DNA of 64,000 nucleotides from Cudoniella acicularis (GCA_013054445.1 JAAMPI010000016.1:1-64000), one strand, 5' to 3'; shown: positions 47,093 to 60,620, counted from the stretch's first letter. Program-made: numbers and translations. The notes: generated from the sequence alone by a model not told the origin.

Positions 47093-48829
47093 ATGGCCCT
47101 CGCCAGCCCAAGATTCCTCCGCATTTGGCGGGACGATGGCATCCGCTCAGTTCTCCTTTCACACATGGACAAAGAGTCAATCTGTGCTCTCCGTCTTACA
47201 GATTTCGAACTCTGTAGCCTCACAACCAAACCTCTTTTCACCCGAACCCGCTTGACCTTTACACCAAGCTCCCTCACACGACCCTCGAGACTTGAAGCCC
47301 TGTCAAAAATAGGTCCCTATATCGAGCACCTTACTTTCTCCATGCCTCATACACCCGAGACTTTTCTCCCGCCTCTTTTGAACCCTATCAATGGCCATGA
47401 GGTCAACTTTTTATATACCCCGCATACAACAGCGGCCTCAGTCACCCAGCGTCCGAAGTATGGATGCCCCGAGCTGGCAGACATTCTCACTCAACAATAC
47501 CCTCCCATATTCCACGCCGCTACAAATGTCCCGGCATTCATTAATGCCATGAGCCGGATGCCCAATCTCAGGCACCTCACAATTTCTTGTCCAGGACAAG
47601 ACCCGGCTCAGAGGTATCGTCGGGATTGTGTTGACTATGCGCTCATAAGCTTGCGGATAGCAATTGAGCGAGCGCCATTGCTTCGATTCGAGAAACTTTC
47701 CCTCAACCATATACACCCTTCTGCATTCCAGTACCTCCGATACATGCCAGGCTATGGCTGCACGCCTTCAGCAGGACGCCGCTGGAAGCAGATTCGGAAA
47801 CTCGTCATTATCATGGACTCATGGGACTTCCTCAGTCTTCGACCTGGGCTTGATCACCTCAAGATCCTTGACGATTATATCCGGAGTTTTGCTGCCAACC
47901 TGGAGAAGATCAGCTTTGGGTGGAATGGCAGGAAGGGACCGTGTCCACTCACGTTGTTCACCGATCCCCTCTTTGCACCTCCAAGGAAAGCAGCAAAACT
48001 ATTTGCCGAAGTCACATCGCCTATGTCCCCATTGCCAGCCGCACCACCAAGGCCAGCGATGGTCTTCCCCAAGCTCAGATATATGCAAGTTCGAAATGCA
48101 ACAATGTCATCAGATCAGGTTGCGGACTTTGTGTATGAGCATCGACACACAGTAAAGGAGTTCGATTTCGAAAATGTATTCTTGATCAATGGGGGCACCT
48201 GGGAAGCTGCTCTTGCGCCATTGACGAGGATCAGTGGTAGCGACGAATGGCTATCACAACAAAGCGGCTCTGATATTGACAGTTCGACTGGTTTCCAGAG
48301 CCAAGATGACTTGGAGCTCGACGAGTTCGACGAAGTTGTTGATACTCTTGGTGGCTTGCCTTCTCGTGATCTGCACACCAACGCGGGGATGATCTCCGAA
48401 ACAGCATCCGTACATGTCACGAAGCTCAAGAAGAGAAGGGTGCGGAGAAGGCGGAAACGCAAGCACCGAGAACCCAAGGAAGACTCAGGGGGGTTGGTAA
48501 TCTCGAGTCCCATGCGGATATCAGAACCAGTGGTAGATGTGTTGCAGCCTACCACATTTAATCCCAATGTACAAGGTGTTCAGCGCGATATGGAACGAGA
48601 AGCAGCTCAACGAGAGCTTGCTGACGACCCAGAAAAGAGGGTATCGACTTTGAAGAAAGCAAAGGAGGCCGTGTTGAAACAACTCGGGAAAGAGTTCTGT
48701 AAAAGTCAAGAAAGGAATCATGTCAGAGGTTTCTTCAAGAACACTTGCTCTGCTGGGTGGAAAAGTAGAGGCATGCTTGGGCACGAGAGCAGCACTGCCT
48801 TGGTGCCTTTAATGTTCAGCCGTTGTTGA
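47093..48829 (+). CDS. Conserved F-box-like ascomycete protein
   Basis: Single exon of 578 residues starting MALASPRFLRIWRDDGIRSV. This N-terminus and the following VLLSHMDKESICALRLTDFEL look like a degenerate F-box, and similar proteins are widespread in Pezizomycotina. The middle has leucine-rich-repeat-like strands (NLRHLTISCPGQD, FEKLSLNHIHPSAFQYLRYM, KLRYMQVRNATM, KEFDFENVFLINGGTW). Residues 395-450 are acidic, then comes a strongly basic stretch (KLKKRRVRRRRKRKHREPK), a possible nuclear signal. If the F-box is functional, it would be a substrate adaptor of an SCF ubiquitin ligase; the substrate is unknown. The ATG at 47081 is in another frame and would precede this start. Confidence 0.75.
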   Translation: MALASPRFLRIWRDDGIRSVLLSHMDKESICALRLTDFELCSLTTKPLFTRTRLTFTPSSLTRPSRLEALSKIGPYIEHLTFSMPHTPETFLPPLLNPINGHEVNFLYTPHTTAASVTQRPKYGCPELADILTQQYPPIFHAATNVPAFINAMSRMPNLRHLTISCPGQDPAQRYRRDCVDYALISLRIAIERAPLLRFEKLSLNHIHPSAFQYLRYMPGYGCTPSAGRRWKQIRKLVIIMDSWDFLSLRPGLDHLKILDDYIRSFAANLEKISFGWNGRKGPCPLTLFTDPLFAPPRKAAKLFAEVTSPMSPLPAAPPRPAMVFPKLRYMQVRNATMSSDQVADFVYEHRHTVKEFDFENVFLINGGTWEAALAPLTRISGSDEWLSQQSGSDIDSSTGFQSQDDLELDEFDEVVDTLGGLPSRDLHTNAGMISETASVHVTKLKKRRVRRRRKRKHREPKEDSGGLVISSPMRISEPVVDVLQPTTFNPNVQGVQRDMEREAAQRELADDPEKRVSTLKKAKEAVLKQLGKEFCKSQERNHVRGFFKNTCSAGWKSRGMLGHESSTALVPLMFSRC

Positions 48830-49448
48830 AGAATACATGTAGTAATCTGACGGGAAATAACATTCTTGCTATGAGTAACGAATTGATGATGCTCGAAGAT
48901 GCCTTTTTCACACTGCTTCTGAGTGATTTTGACTCGGCATTTTCCAATTTTCGCAATGTCGAAGACCCTCGTGTAGATCCTGTAAAAGCCCATAACATGG
49001 GCAAAATACAATGACTTTTTTTTTTTTGGAAAATCTTCAAAGACGGCTATGAAGGGTAGAGTCGCTTCAAAAAATTAAGATGAGACGATCTCGTAGCACG
49101 TTGACATTATATCACAAATGCCTAACTTATTTGAGATATTTATCTTGCGATGGTTTTTGAGCCTCTATTGCTGCCTAGAGTTGCTGCTCCATTTTTATTT
49201 TTTTGAAGACCTGTCAATGACATGTCTCTCGAGAGCTTGTGCCACGCACGCGCCATTGACCTTTAGCATTTCTTGCGGGATTAACAACCCAAAGCATCCT
49301 TAGATCTAGCTGCAAGCAAAATTTACCCCTAGAAAATTCTATCGACGCGACAACACTCACATCCCAAATGTGAGGTATTTTCCTGATTGGAAAAAAAAGG
49401 AGTCCAAGTCAGTTATGCAGGTAAGTCGCATGATAGACTAATGACCAC
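48830..49448. other. Intergenic between convergent genes
   Basis: Holds the 3' ends of the F-box-like gene and of BMT6. No gene is supported here. Confidence 0.5.
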
Positions 49449-50687
49449 CTATAATCGCCTGTACATGTGTATCTGATAGCGCATATTTTCCAACGGTATT
49501 GGATAACGAGTCGTCTCCGGAATGCGAAACCATTTTGAATCCTCGGAAACTACTTTCTCCCAACTTAGAGCAGCTCCTTTCCCCTGTTCTTCACCAGGCT
49601 TGTTACTCTTTTGGGTGTCGAGCAGGGTGTGATCCAGTAACCATTTCATAGGATACTTTTTGGCCTCTGCCCCGATACTGGTCTCCGAATAACTGCCGGG
49701 GCTATCAACCACCAGCAAAAGAGTCCCTGGCTTGGCGGATATCGTTAACTGTAGCAGGAATGCAGTTGTTTTGCTGATTGATGTTGTGTACAGTTCATTG
49801 AGAGTGAAAAGAAGTGTAACGAGGATTGGCCTTTGCCCAACCATCTCGTTCACTTGGACCTGTGTCATGTTGAGTGCATCTTCCAAACGGAATGTGGTGT
49901 CAAGTATTTCGGGTGCAATGAGTGATGAGTTTGCCGCTCTTGCTGAAGCACTTGCGTACTTGGATATTGGGGGAGGGTTGACAAGGGTATCGTGTAGTTT
50001 CAGTACGACATCGTGCCACTCTGCCGTATCAACAAGAACTAAATTGACCTTGGGATGCCTCTCGGAGTTAGGTGAAATCTCCAAATCAGTATCCACTGCA
50101 CCGCCGATCTTTGGTTCGGGCGATACACCCTGCAAAAGTTTGATGAAACCACCGAATGCAATGACTTCTGCAGCCCCTCCGCCGATACAAGCTACTTGCA
50201 GCTTCAGAACATCAGCAGCATTGGTGGCAGGCATTGGCTCAACAGCTCCGGTCGTGTAGTAGATGGGATTCAGGTGCTCCTGAATGTCGAAGAGAATAGA
50301 AGTGTAACAGAGAGCTCTGCTTGGGCTCCATCTCGCCGCATATGCTTCCAAGAATTCACTCTTCCCAAATGCTTTTGCAAAATCTCTCTCGAACAGGGCA
50401 GCCTTGACTTCTTGCAAAACAGGCTGCAATACTTCGGGCGACAAGACAACCGGAAAGGTATCACGGAAGCAGTTAAGTAAGAGTTGTTGAATTTTGATAG
50501 GAATCTCAGGTTCTGACTCTTGTTCGTCGTTTTCTGCATCAACCTGCGTCTGGCTCTTTCCAGGTTTTGCCTTGGTTTTGACCTCTGTTTTCTTGGTGAA
50601 ACTTGGGCCTTTCCACCCTGGCCTAGAATCATCGTCTCTGCTAACGACCTTCCCATACAATTTTCCAAACCTACCATTCTTCCCCAT
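49449..50687 (-). CDS. BMT6: 25S rRNA uridine-N3 methyltransferase (BMT6-like)
   Basis: Matches the fungal Bmt6 family, which methylates one uridine of 25S rRNA at N3 (U2843 in yeast) using S-adenosylmethionine. 412 residues from the ATG at 50687 (MGKNGRFGKLYGKVVSRDD). An in-frame ATG at 50831 would add 48 residues; the initiator at the basic stretch is preferred but not proven. Seen are DFAKAFGKSEFLEAYAARWSP near 102-122, the cofactor-binding motif VACIGGGAAEVIAFGGF at 165-181, VDTAEWHDVV, and the closing PLENMRYQIHMYRR typical of the family. Single exon. Expected to act in the nucleolus. Confidence 0.85.
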   Translation of the reverse strand: MGKNGRFGKLYGKVVSRDDDSRPGWKGPSFTKKTEVKTKAKPGKSQTQVDAENDEQESEPEIPIKIQQLLLNCFRDTFPVVLSPEVLQPVLQEVKAALFERDFAKAFGKSEFLEAYAARWSPSRALCYTSILFDIQEHLNPIYYTTGAVEPMPATNAADVLKLQVACIGGGAAEVIAFGGFIKLLQGVSPEPKIGGAVDTDLEISPNSERHPKVNLVLVDTAEWHDVVLKLHDTLVNPPPISKYASASARAANSSLIAPEILDTTFRLEDALNMTQVQVNEMVGQRPILVTLLFTLNELYTTSISKTTAFLLQLTISAKPGTLLLVVDSPGSYSETSIGAEAKKYPMKWLLDHTLLDTQKSNKPGEEQGKGAALSWEKVVSEDSKWFRIPETTRYPIPLENMRYQIHMYRRL

Positions 50688-51361
50688 CGTTGATAGTGGC
50701 GGGTTTTGCGATGCCTGGATAACGTGAGTGGGATGCTTGAATTGTTGTTGTAGGGCAAACCTGTTTTGCGGGGGAAATGCTGTCTCGCTTGTCCCTCTAG
50801 CGCCACTAGATTTCCCTAGCGCTGCATCCATAGCAAGATGTGCTAGCTCTATTGTACGGATATATTGCACGCACCAGTGGCTGGCATGAAATGGCGAAGA
50901 AGAAGATTTTCTGGATGACGAGGATGGTATTGATTAGACTTCTCAATTGAGTTGCAACTTGCACGTTAGATAAGTGATTATTAAAAAGGGCGGGTTTGTG
51001 ACAGTCTCAACACGAATTCAAGTCCTTTTGCGGTTCCAATGATCACAATTAGTGAAACCCCATGGTGCAGGTAAACCATTCAACTTTTGGAGACCTCTCA
51101 ATAATCTCTCGTATTTGTAACTATGCATAACTCCCAGCGTTCCTAATTGGTTCGTAGAATACCAATTTTACGAGCTACCTCTTCATTGTCGACCTGTTAT
51201 AGTCAGATCCAAAATCTTATATATGGAACCATTTTCATACATACCTTGGCAAGATGCAAATCAAACTCAAAGCCAGATTTTGCGTGCAAACAGACAATCC
51301 TCTCTATAAAAGCCATAACTCACAACAACCCTCTCATCGATGTTCTAGAACTCAGGACCCT
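50688..51361. other. Intergenic, no gene seen
   Basis: Contains the BMT6 promoter/leader (possible extra codons up to 50831) and the downstream flank of the decarboxylase-family gene. Short plus-strand frames at 51147-51493 overlap each other and have no features. Confidence 0.45.
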
Positions 51362-52021
51362 TCACGCTGTTCTTCTCACCAACTGTTTACAATTAGCAAA
51401 GAACTTCAACCAAGCAGCTGGGGTCTTACCATCGAGAGCTACCAGAAATCTGCTCACACAATTGTAGGCAGCAACCTACTCGCAAACGTTTAATTAGCAT
51501 ATTCCAGAAGGCCCATAACGTCAGAAACTCACCGTAGCAGTGATCTCCACAATCTCTTGCTCTGAAAAGTGCTTCTTCAACTCCACAAACACATCATCAG
51601 GAACTTTAACATTGTTCGTCATTTCATCAGTGTACCGCACAACCGCCATCTGCTTCTCACTCAAGACACTCTTTCCAGCCGAGCCACCAAGCCCTTTGTC
51701 TCCAAGAGCTCTTATTCCCTCATCGCTAACACCACCTGCCTTAGCAAGGGGAGCATGATGGCCCCATTCATACCACGCCTCATTGATAACTGCCACACGG
51801 CAAATCGCAATCTCCCTCACATCATCAGCCAAGCTTGTCTTTGTCCGTACAGCGCCAAGGAAAGAGTTCCAGCCGTCCGCAACGTGCGGTGAGTGCAAGA
51901 GTGTAAGGTCGAGTGCTTGGAGGGGTCGTGGAGCCCGTCGTGCTTCGACACGGGAAAGAATAGCGGCATTTTCGGCTGAGGAGAAGGTGGGAGATTTTGG
52001 ATCAACGTATGGGAGACGCAT
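51362..52021 (-). CDS. Carboxymuconolactone decarboxylase-family protein
   Basis: Two exons, 52021-51533 and 51475-51362 (GTGAGT...GTAG, 57 nt intron); 200 residues. The core REIAICRVAVINEAWYEWGHHAPLAKAGG near residues 85-115 is typical of the AhpD/CMD fold with its conserved His pair. The junction gives VEITATVAAYNCVSRFLVALD, also typical. The CxxC peroxidatic pair of AhpD is absent, so this is closer to the 4-carboxymuconolactone decarboxylase or unassigned CMD subgroup. Substrate unknown; no protocatechuate pathway genes are visible nearby. Confidence 0.85.
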
Positions 52022-52658
52022 TTTGTTCGTGATAGTTGCAACTGATCGATTGCTGGGAATTTATTTGAATTTAAAGTATCGTAGCTTCGAAGTTCTCATT
52101 TCGCAATGCGGGGTGTTGCCGGGTCGGGAAAATCTTCAGCCAGGACGCCGATGTTTTGTGCTAAGGTGCCAAAAATGGGGCTCTTGACAGTTTTCGTGAG
52201 TCCTTCATGAAAGGCAAAGCTGCAGAACTAAGTTCAATTTAGCTATAAGTATTTTGATATTTTCTCGAAGACTTCCACCAGTGTGCTTGTTTGAATGACT
52301 AAGATATCATATTCAGTAACAAGATCGTTGAAATGTCTCACCATTTGCAGGTCTCCATTTGAGCTACTCAAGTTATAGAGGTCGAGAATACCATTCATAT
52401 CAAATAGACATACTAGCATACACGGTGATATTGACCACCTTCACCACCTTCTCTACCTCTATGCAATCAAACTCCAATATTGGTGGAACAAGCAACAGTA
52501 CAGATGTTTTAGACTATGAAAACTCCCGTTCATAGTCACCCTTGAACCCAAGATCCACCATTCCATCCCCCCATCCCATTATTCACAAAGTAGCCGTGGG
52601 AGTGTTGTTGTGCGTTCAAAATTGTCTTCTGACCCCCCTTTCGTCGCGAGCGATTATT
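52022..52658. other. Intergenic, no gene seen
   Basis: Promoter side of the decarboxylase-family gene and 3' flank of VMA3. Nothing else is supported. Confidence 0.5.
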
Positions 52659-53506
52659 TTAGCACGATACGTCCAAGCTAGCCTTCGAGTTCATGAGAAG
52701 GGCCACGATCAGACCATAGAGACCTGTATATTTTCAGCAAGATTAAATTGACAAGGGATAGAAAAGCATACCCAGGACTTCGGCGAAAATGAGAATAAGA
52801 ATCATGCCAACAAAGAGTCGAGGTTGTTGTGCAGTACCGCGTACACCAGCATCACCAACAATACCGATGGCAAATCCCGCAGCAAGACCGGCCAAACCAA
52901 CACTAAGTCCGGCACCAAGTTGAATGAACCCAGTATACAGAGGCAGTTGTTGTTTGAGTCCATCGGAGATCAAGACGGACACGACCAGACCGTAGATACC
53001 AATAATACCAGCCATAATAACTGGGACAATGTCTAACACATGCGTCAGTATTTACAGAGGATAGGGGCTCATTGTCTCTCACTTTTGACAATCAAGTCAG
53101 GTCGGAGAACACCCATCGCGCAGATGCCAACACCAGACTTGGCCGTTCCATAAGCAGCACCAAAGCAAGTGAAGACAATCGCTGAGGTACAACCCATCGC
53201 ACCAAAGAATGGCTAGAATATTATTAGCATGATGAGTTCGAGGTTATGAAAGGTCGAATGTGGATAGGGAGTGTTATCGACGGTCGATAATGAACGCAGG
53301 AGAGCTAAGTAATGGTGGAATACTGACCGCATAGACCGGGCTAGGAGATATGTTGTCAGCATAGGTTACAATTGAAGTTACAATTGAAGAAAGATATGCG
53401 ATGACCATTCATCAGAGCATCGAATTTGAGATGGAGCTTATCTCGAAGTCGACGCTGAGGGTCGAGGTACTCACCAGTTCACGAAGCTGTCGATAACGTC
53501 AGCCAT
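52659..53506 (-). CDS. VMA3: V-type ATPase proteolipid subunit c (VMA3)
   Basis: Membrane rotor subunit c of the vacuolar proton pump. Five exons: 53506-53475 ([10 protein letters not shown]), a 13-nt microexon 53340-53328 completing CPVYA, 53212-53083, 53032-52772 and 52723-52659; 166 residues, phases consistent. Four membrane helices are visible: [20 protein letters not shown], then [20 protein letters not shown], then [19 protein letters not shown], and the last [20 protein letters not shown], which carries the essential proton-binding Glu in FAEVLGLYG. The C-terminus after ALLMNSKAS is short and variable, as in other fungi. It is head-to-head with SNU13, with 421 bp between the starts. 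Confidence 0.95.
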
Positions 53507-53927
53507 TTTGAAGGTGTTGTGAAGCTTGGTTTGGAGATATGTAGATGATCTGGAAGCTCGAGTAAGCTTGACAGGTGGCGATTGACTGCGTTGGTGATGG
53601 TGTTGAGCTTGCAGAGATGTTGTCCTGATGGCGATGATGAGGTTCGATGAGGGTTTGCTCTAGCTCGGGGGGAAGCGAGTCCATAAAAGGTTAGCGTTGG
53701 CTTGACACTAGCGTCGGATTTTCTTTTCTTTTCACCTGTGCAAATTGAAGATATTCGACGCGCAACTCTCAAAAGCAATCGAGCAAGCGACCAAGTATCA
53801 ACTTCGATTTTTTTCAAGAGCACCAGGGCGAGCCAACGCAAGGAACCCTGACCGCTCAAGTCTCAACTTCCCAGAAGTATACTCGAATTTTCGCATCCGA
53901 CGAAGAATATCAAAAGCTTCCTTCAAA
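53507..53927. promoter_or_regulatory. Bidirectional promoter of VMA3 and SNU13
   Basis: 421 bp between divergent starts of two housekeeping genes. Open frames crossing it have no family features. Individual elements are not resolved. Confidence 0.45.
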
Positions 53928-54742
53928 ATGGCTGATGAACAGAACGGCTCTGCTGGTAAGTTTACGTCTGCCAAACCCTCAATTAACTTTTACTGACTTC
54001 CCCGAAGCATGGCCTGTGGCCGATAGTGCATTAACGTAAGTTTTTTTCCGTTTTACCCGAGTTCTTCCATCAGGCGCTGAATTGTGCAAACATCCTAATT
54101 TTCTACTTTTCCAATTACTGACCTGTGGACTGACTTTCCCAGACAAGAGTTACTCGATCTCGTACAACAAGCGAATGTAAGTATAATCAGTCTGTCCAGT
54201 TACTTTTGGTTAAAAAGCAAACAGATAGGAATATGCTAACTCTTCCATTTTTCAGCACTTTAGGCAGCTTAAGAAGGGCGCAAATGAAGCGACCAAGACG
54301 TTGAACCGCGGTATTTCAGAGATCATCATCCTCGCCGCCGATACAGCTCCTCTTGCGATTCTTCTCCATCTCCCCTTGTTGTGCGAGGACAAGAAGTCAG
54401 TATTCCATTTCGTTATTACAATGCCATTGGAAAATACTGGGCGTGTAGCCGTGTGGCTTTGGGCCAGACCTTCTCTATTCAAATTTGAAAAGGAATGGGA
54501 AACGCTGACTTTATAATTTTATAGTGTCGCATATGTATACGTGCCATCCAAGACGTAAGAACTCTATACCCCAAAATTCTACCGATACAGAAACGCTAAT
54601 CTATTAAATACGCAGTGCCCTTGGACGTGCCTGCGGAGTAAGCCGAGCCGTTATCGCCGCCAGCATCACGACCAATGAAGCCAGTGACCTTATGAACCAA
54701 ATCCGAACTATTAAGGACAAGGTCGAGAGACTCATGATTTAA
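53928..54742 (+). CDS. SNU13: U4/U6.U5 snRNP and box C/D snoRNP protein SNU13
   Basis: L7Ae/Nhp2-like RNA-binding protein of 128 residues that binds kink-turns in U4 snRNA and box C/D snoRNAs. Six exons: 53928-53955, 54008-54035, 54143-54176, 54256-54395, 54525-54554 and 54616-54742, all phase-consistent with GTAAGT-like donors. Family hallmarks: [79 protein letters not shown] and the closing [10 protein letters not shown]. The intron density, including exons of 28-34 nt, is high for such a short gene. Confidence 0.95.
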
Positions 54743-57321
54743 GGTGCCAAGGATGGGGGAGAACATCAAAGTTGTAGCATAAGCAACTGGCGTTTGGCTA
54801 CGGCCTTGGGATTTGGGCTTTGAGAAAATAGAAAACTCGGGGAAGAAAAATTACAAAACCATTGCCATACTAGTATTGTATTCCCACAAAACCCATTAAA
54901 ACCTGTGAGCTTTCCCGGGGCAGCACGCGCGAATCAGACCTCTTCCTATGCCGCTTCCCAAAAAAATGATGAGCAAAGTTACTGGTGACTAGGGGTAGAA
55001 AAGTTGGTTTAGTGACACTGGCACCCTGAAGAGAAGTGAGATTGACTTCGCTCCTTTACCCTTGAGCACTGGAGCAGGAATGCGATTTCAAATTCCAAGG
55101 AGGTAATATTGGAACGATCATTTGGGTAGGCTCTTTTTCATTCACTCATGCAGCTCTTGTTCTATTATGATACTCCCAATTCTGACCAGGAAATAGAAAG
55201 GAGATGTCCGGCATTGTAAGAGGCGAGGTTTCAATCTGTATGGTTCAATTTACTATTATATTTGAGAGTGTTTCCATTGGGACATTTTGAGTTGCTCCTA
55301 AAATCAGCTTCTTGTTTCCTGCTTTATAGACCAAGGCACGAGAGATCATCTTGCTATGGAGGTCAATTTTTCTACGAAAATCCTCGTTGAAAGCGTATGT
55401 TTAGGTCTATTTTGCTTGGGGGCCGAATATAGATTCACATCCATCCCAGCACAGCAAAACCAGTCAGGCAAGAGAGGATAGTGACTGGTCATTCACCAAT
55501 ACTTATCATACTGCAGATTGGAACGTTTCAAATAGATAGATTCTATACTTATTGCAGTAGCATTCATTCAACAGTGAACTATTACTCCCACTTCAATATG
55601 GTGTCTTCTGAAGTTTCTCTACTGTAAGAGTTTAAAGCTGTGTATGTGCAAGGTCTTATGGTTTAGAATTCAATATAAATATTACGCTAGAAAAACAAGA
55701 TGTATTGAGCAATAGTGCAACTTCGGAAACCAGAGGTTTGGCAGGGACGTATTTAATGTTGAACAAGCCAAGGGCTGACTTCTCGCTCTTAGCTTCACAG
55801 CTGACAATCCACCTGGTGTCTCCTGGAATCAAACACAACCTCTAGCCTCAATGTAGCATTAAATTTTTAGCCGACACATAAAAAAAATATTAATAAAAAA
55901 AAAAGGTGGATAGAGAAAAGAATTCGTTTGCATTTAATAGCCAATTTTCCCGAAAGCTTATGGTTCGCAACGTACGAGATGGGACAACTTGGACAAGCTA
56001 AAGGTAGTGGCACTAATGATGAGGTAAGAGTTAAGAGATGAATTTAAGAAAGACATTCAAGGAGTGAACACATTGAAGCAAATAGATTGCTATACTCCAA
56101 TAGAATTACATTGCTTGGTGAAGTAGAAACAAATGAAAAACATTACTCTGGAATTGCCAGAGAATAGAATATAGGCTCTAGTACTTGGATTTGGTCTTTG
56201 AAATTTTCACAACATATTAGAGCACATATTATAAACGACAATAGAAGTTCCAGTCGTTGTGAATCAGTCTGATCTTCTTTTATTTATAATTCATTGAGCC
56301 CAAATTCACTGAATTGAAGCAATTGGTAGAGAAGACACGTAATACATACTAATGACAACCGATTTAGTATAAGTGATTTGTGTGTCGAGCATTTGCAAAA
56401 GCAGAAACAGCGTTGGTTGGATTTTATGCAGATATGATTTGAAGAATTAAAACAGAATGTCTTTGGCATAGTATAGATCGAGATAGGTAGTTGAAGTTTC
56501 AAATTTCATAGAGGATGTTGTCGATGAACCCCACAAGAAGGCCCCACACTCAGACATTCGGAGGCATTTTGACTTTGAAAGGTAATACATTGCTTAGAAA
56601 TGCTAAATTTCAGTTGAAATTATGAATACGATATGCATAAGTGATTGGTGGAATTTCAGTGTGCTGACTCAACAAGTCTGATAGTCAGACTGCTTGGCTA
56701 CTTGAAGTCTGAAATTCCAACTAACTAGTGAGGAAGCGGAGATGTTCGGGTTGTTCGGAGAGTTGAAAAATATCACATGATATTTACGGCGAGGAGAGAT
56801 ACGGCAATGAGTCAGAACGAGAGAAAAATGAAAGATATATGTTGAAAGTGTCCTCTAATTGGACATTGAATACTTTCTAAGAAGTGATTGTAAGAGTTGC
56901 CGCGTTGAAGTGGCACTGACACAATCGGAAAACCACCCCAAATAGGGGAATGTCACCCCATTGGCTCCCTCCCCTCACGCACCCAATATCGAGAGCTACG
57001 AAGATTCCATGACCCCTATCGGATAATCGCGTGTATGGCGGATGTATGCGTGTTCCCCATACCAAACTACAGATGCCGAAAGGCATCCGGCCAAGAAGAG
57101 CAATTAGCACTGGGAGGCAACTGCCCCTCACCCGCATTCTGCGAGGAAAATCCGAAGAAGCCCCTCCTTCATAACCGGACCATTCGTCACGCATATTTTC
57201 CCCTCTCTTTGTCGATACAACCTCTAAAGTCCAAGCCAAAATTTGTACAAGGCACTTTTTTTACCACAAAGGTACTTTGCAATTTCATCAGGAAGCACAA
57301 CAAAGTCGTGATTTAAGCAAC
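54743..57321. other. Gene-poor AT-rich intergenic region
   Basis: 2.6 kb with only short frames. A 120-codon minus-strand frame at 56877-57239 overlies the likely promoter of the formaldehyde dehydrogenase gene and has no recognisable features. No RNA gene seen. Confidence 0.45.
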
Positions 57322-58808
<1,487 letters not shown>

Positions 58809-59242
58809 CTCTCCGGGCGACGTCACAAGCTTTAAGGGGTATCTTGACGTGAGATGGCCGGTGTCTTACAAAATGAAAAGCATAAAATTTGAGTCGAAGT
58901 GAACATTAATAGACTACTTGGGGAAATGTTGATATGAATTTAACATATGTCTGCTCCTCGACAAATTCGAACTTGCACATTTGAGAATAGTAGCGAAGCC
59001 AAAATATGAAGAGCCAAGCAAAATCATCACTAAGTTGGAGATAAATGTATTGATAGCAAGTATGATATTATTCTAGTCTCAAGAACCCCAACGAGCAGCC
59101 CATATTACGCCCGCTAAAATCACTCCCGAGGCCTTGAGAAAGATGTGTAAATACAACGAATTGATGCCTGCCCATCGATCGAAAACGCCAAGATCTTGCA
59201 CACCATGTACACGAGCAAGACAGCCCCTATAGCTGTAACTCT
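58809..59242. other. Intergenic between convergent genes
   Basis: 3' ends of the dehydrogenase and of the AN1 gene. A 45-codon minus-strand frame ending near 59086 reads LKASGVILAGVIWAARWGS but has no ATG and no visible partner exon. Confidence 0.4.
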
Positions 59243-59923
59243 CTAAATACCCTTAATGACCTGTGTCCGCTCGGCGTTAAGTTGTGCAGCGTTGCGGTCA
59301 TGAGATTCCTTCTTGCACTATTCATTATTCACAATGTTAGCCAAGAAGTCCTCATCTAAAGAGATCAAGCCCACTAGCCACCACTGCAAGCCGGAGAAAG
59401 TGGGAGAATCAGGGGAACTTACGTCTTCCAAACCATCGCACTTGTGGTCCTCTAGCAACCGGTGCTTGCCACAGAAATGCCCGTTACAGAAACCGCAATC
59501 CCCAATTATCCGCTGTGCTCCTTCCCGGCAGTCCTTATACGTACATCGGATCTTCTTTGGAGGCATGCCGCCACGGAGAGGGAGAGCCAGATGCAGGGTA
59601 GACTCCTGCGCAATATGGTAATCGGCAAGGGTAGATGTGCGGGAGAGATGCTTCCCGGCATGGACGAGGCGCAAGTCGCTTTCTGGAATAGAGGTTCGGA
59701 CACTGAGAAGTGTGGTGAGGTTTTGGACGGATAGGTCTTGAGGTACCGTCATGGCGATTGCTACGTCTAATGTTAGTGCTTCTTCTCTAACTTTGAGAGT
59801 AGGAGATTGGACTAGTGGTAGAGCTGGGCACTTACTGGAGCCGGAGATGTTCTTGATGAAGATTTGCATGGTCTCGGTGAGATCGGGAGAAGCGGAGCGG
59901 GAACTAGATGGCGAGGAATGCAT
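59243..59923 (-). CDS. Ubiquitin-like domain plus AN1 zinc finger protein
   Basis: Three exons in phase: 59923-59836, 59760-59423 and 59317-59243; 166 residues. A ubiquitin-like domain starts at MQIFIKNISGSS (residue 19) and runs through LSVRTSIPESDLRLVHAGKHL to LHLALPLRGG, ending in a Gly-Gly like ubiquitin. An AN1 zinc finger follows with the full ligand set: C-x4-C, CGFC, HFC, HRLLEDHKC. The C-terminal exon adds CKKESHDRNAAQLNAERTQV. An in-frame ATG at 59869 would begin directly at the ubiquitin-like domain; the first ATG is used here. Proteins of this type link ubiquitin-proteasome function and stress (yeast Cuz1 and Tmc1 are distant relatives). Whether the Gly-Gly is processed is unknown. 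Confidence 0.85.
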
Positions 59924-60620
59924 TTTCAAGAGTTGCTTTTGCTGGTAAGTTCGCAGGTGTTGTTGTCAGCGTGTTGGTGGAGTTGTAATGGTGACGAGAT
60001 AAGAGGATTGCGGAGGGTGGCGCGGCGCTGCGAGCTTCTGACGGTGGAGCTTTGAGTTCAGACGGTATCGGGTGTGGCGGTTCTTTGCGTGCGAGAGGGT
60101 TTGGATGTTGTGTGCGGCGCAAAGGTGTATTTGGGTGTTTTATGGAGGGAGAAAGAAAGGGAAGGTTAGGGAGATTGGGCGGTAGGTCATTATAAATGAA
60201 GAGGTACGTGAACGTGAGCAATGAGACTTGCCGCGAGAGCCTGAGCCTGATGCTGGACCCGACTGAGGGCTGAATCGTATAAGGGCATGAGTGTATGACT
60301 AGCAAATGGCCTAACATGACCTAACAACCCCGTGAAGCTTCCAATTACACCGTTAGCTGTGAGGTAACCCGGCAGCTAGGCTCGCTGGCTCCGCTGTTGG
60401 TCACAATTACTGTATTATTTGATAACAGCCCGCAGCACCATCGTTATCGCCATCGCCGTCGCCATCCTCCTCGCCTCGTCGCCTCTTGGCCCTGCAGATG
60501 CCGGCCTTTGCGTGTGCCTTTGATGCGTTCGTGGAGCTGTCCTGGACCCTTCGACCGGAGCGCCTCGTCTTCGTCTGCATCTGCATCTGCGTCGTTAGGC
60601 TCGTCTGCTGCTTGCGGTTA
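59924..60620. other. Intergenic with simple repeats
   Basis: Probable promoter of the AN1 gene. It contains CATCGCC-type and CTGCAT-type short repeats around 60435-60590, which create long but meaningless open frames. No gene is supported. Confidence 0.4.

Noticed and set aside
58970..59240. 45-codon hydrophobic minus-strand frame (ILAGVIWAARWGS)
   Set aside because: No ATG, a stop a few codons upstream, and no splice partner between it and the AN1 gene.
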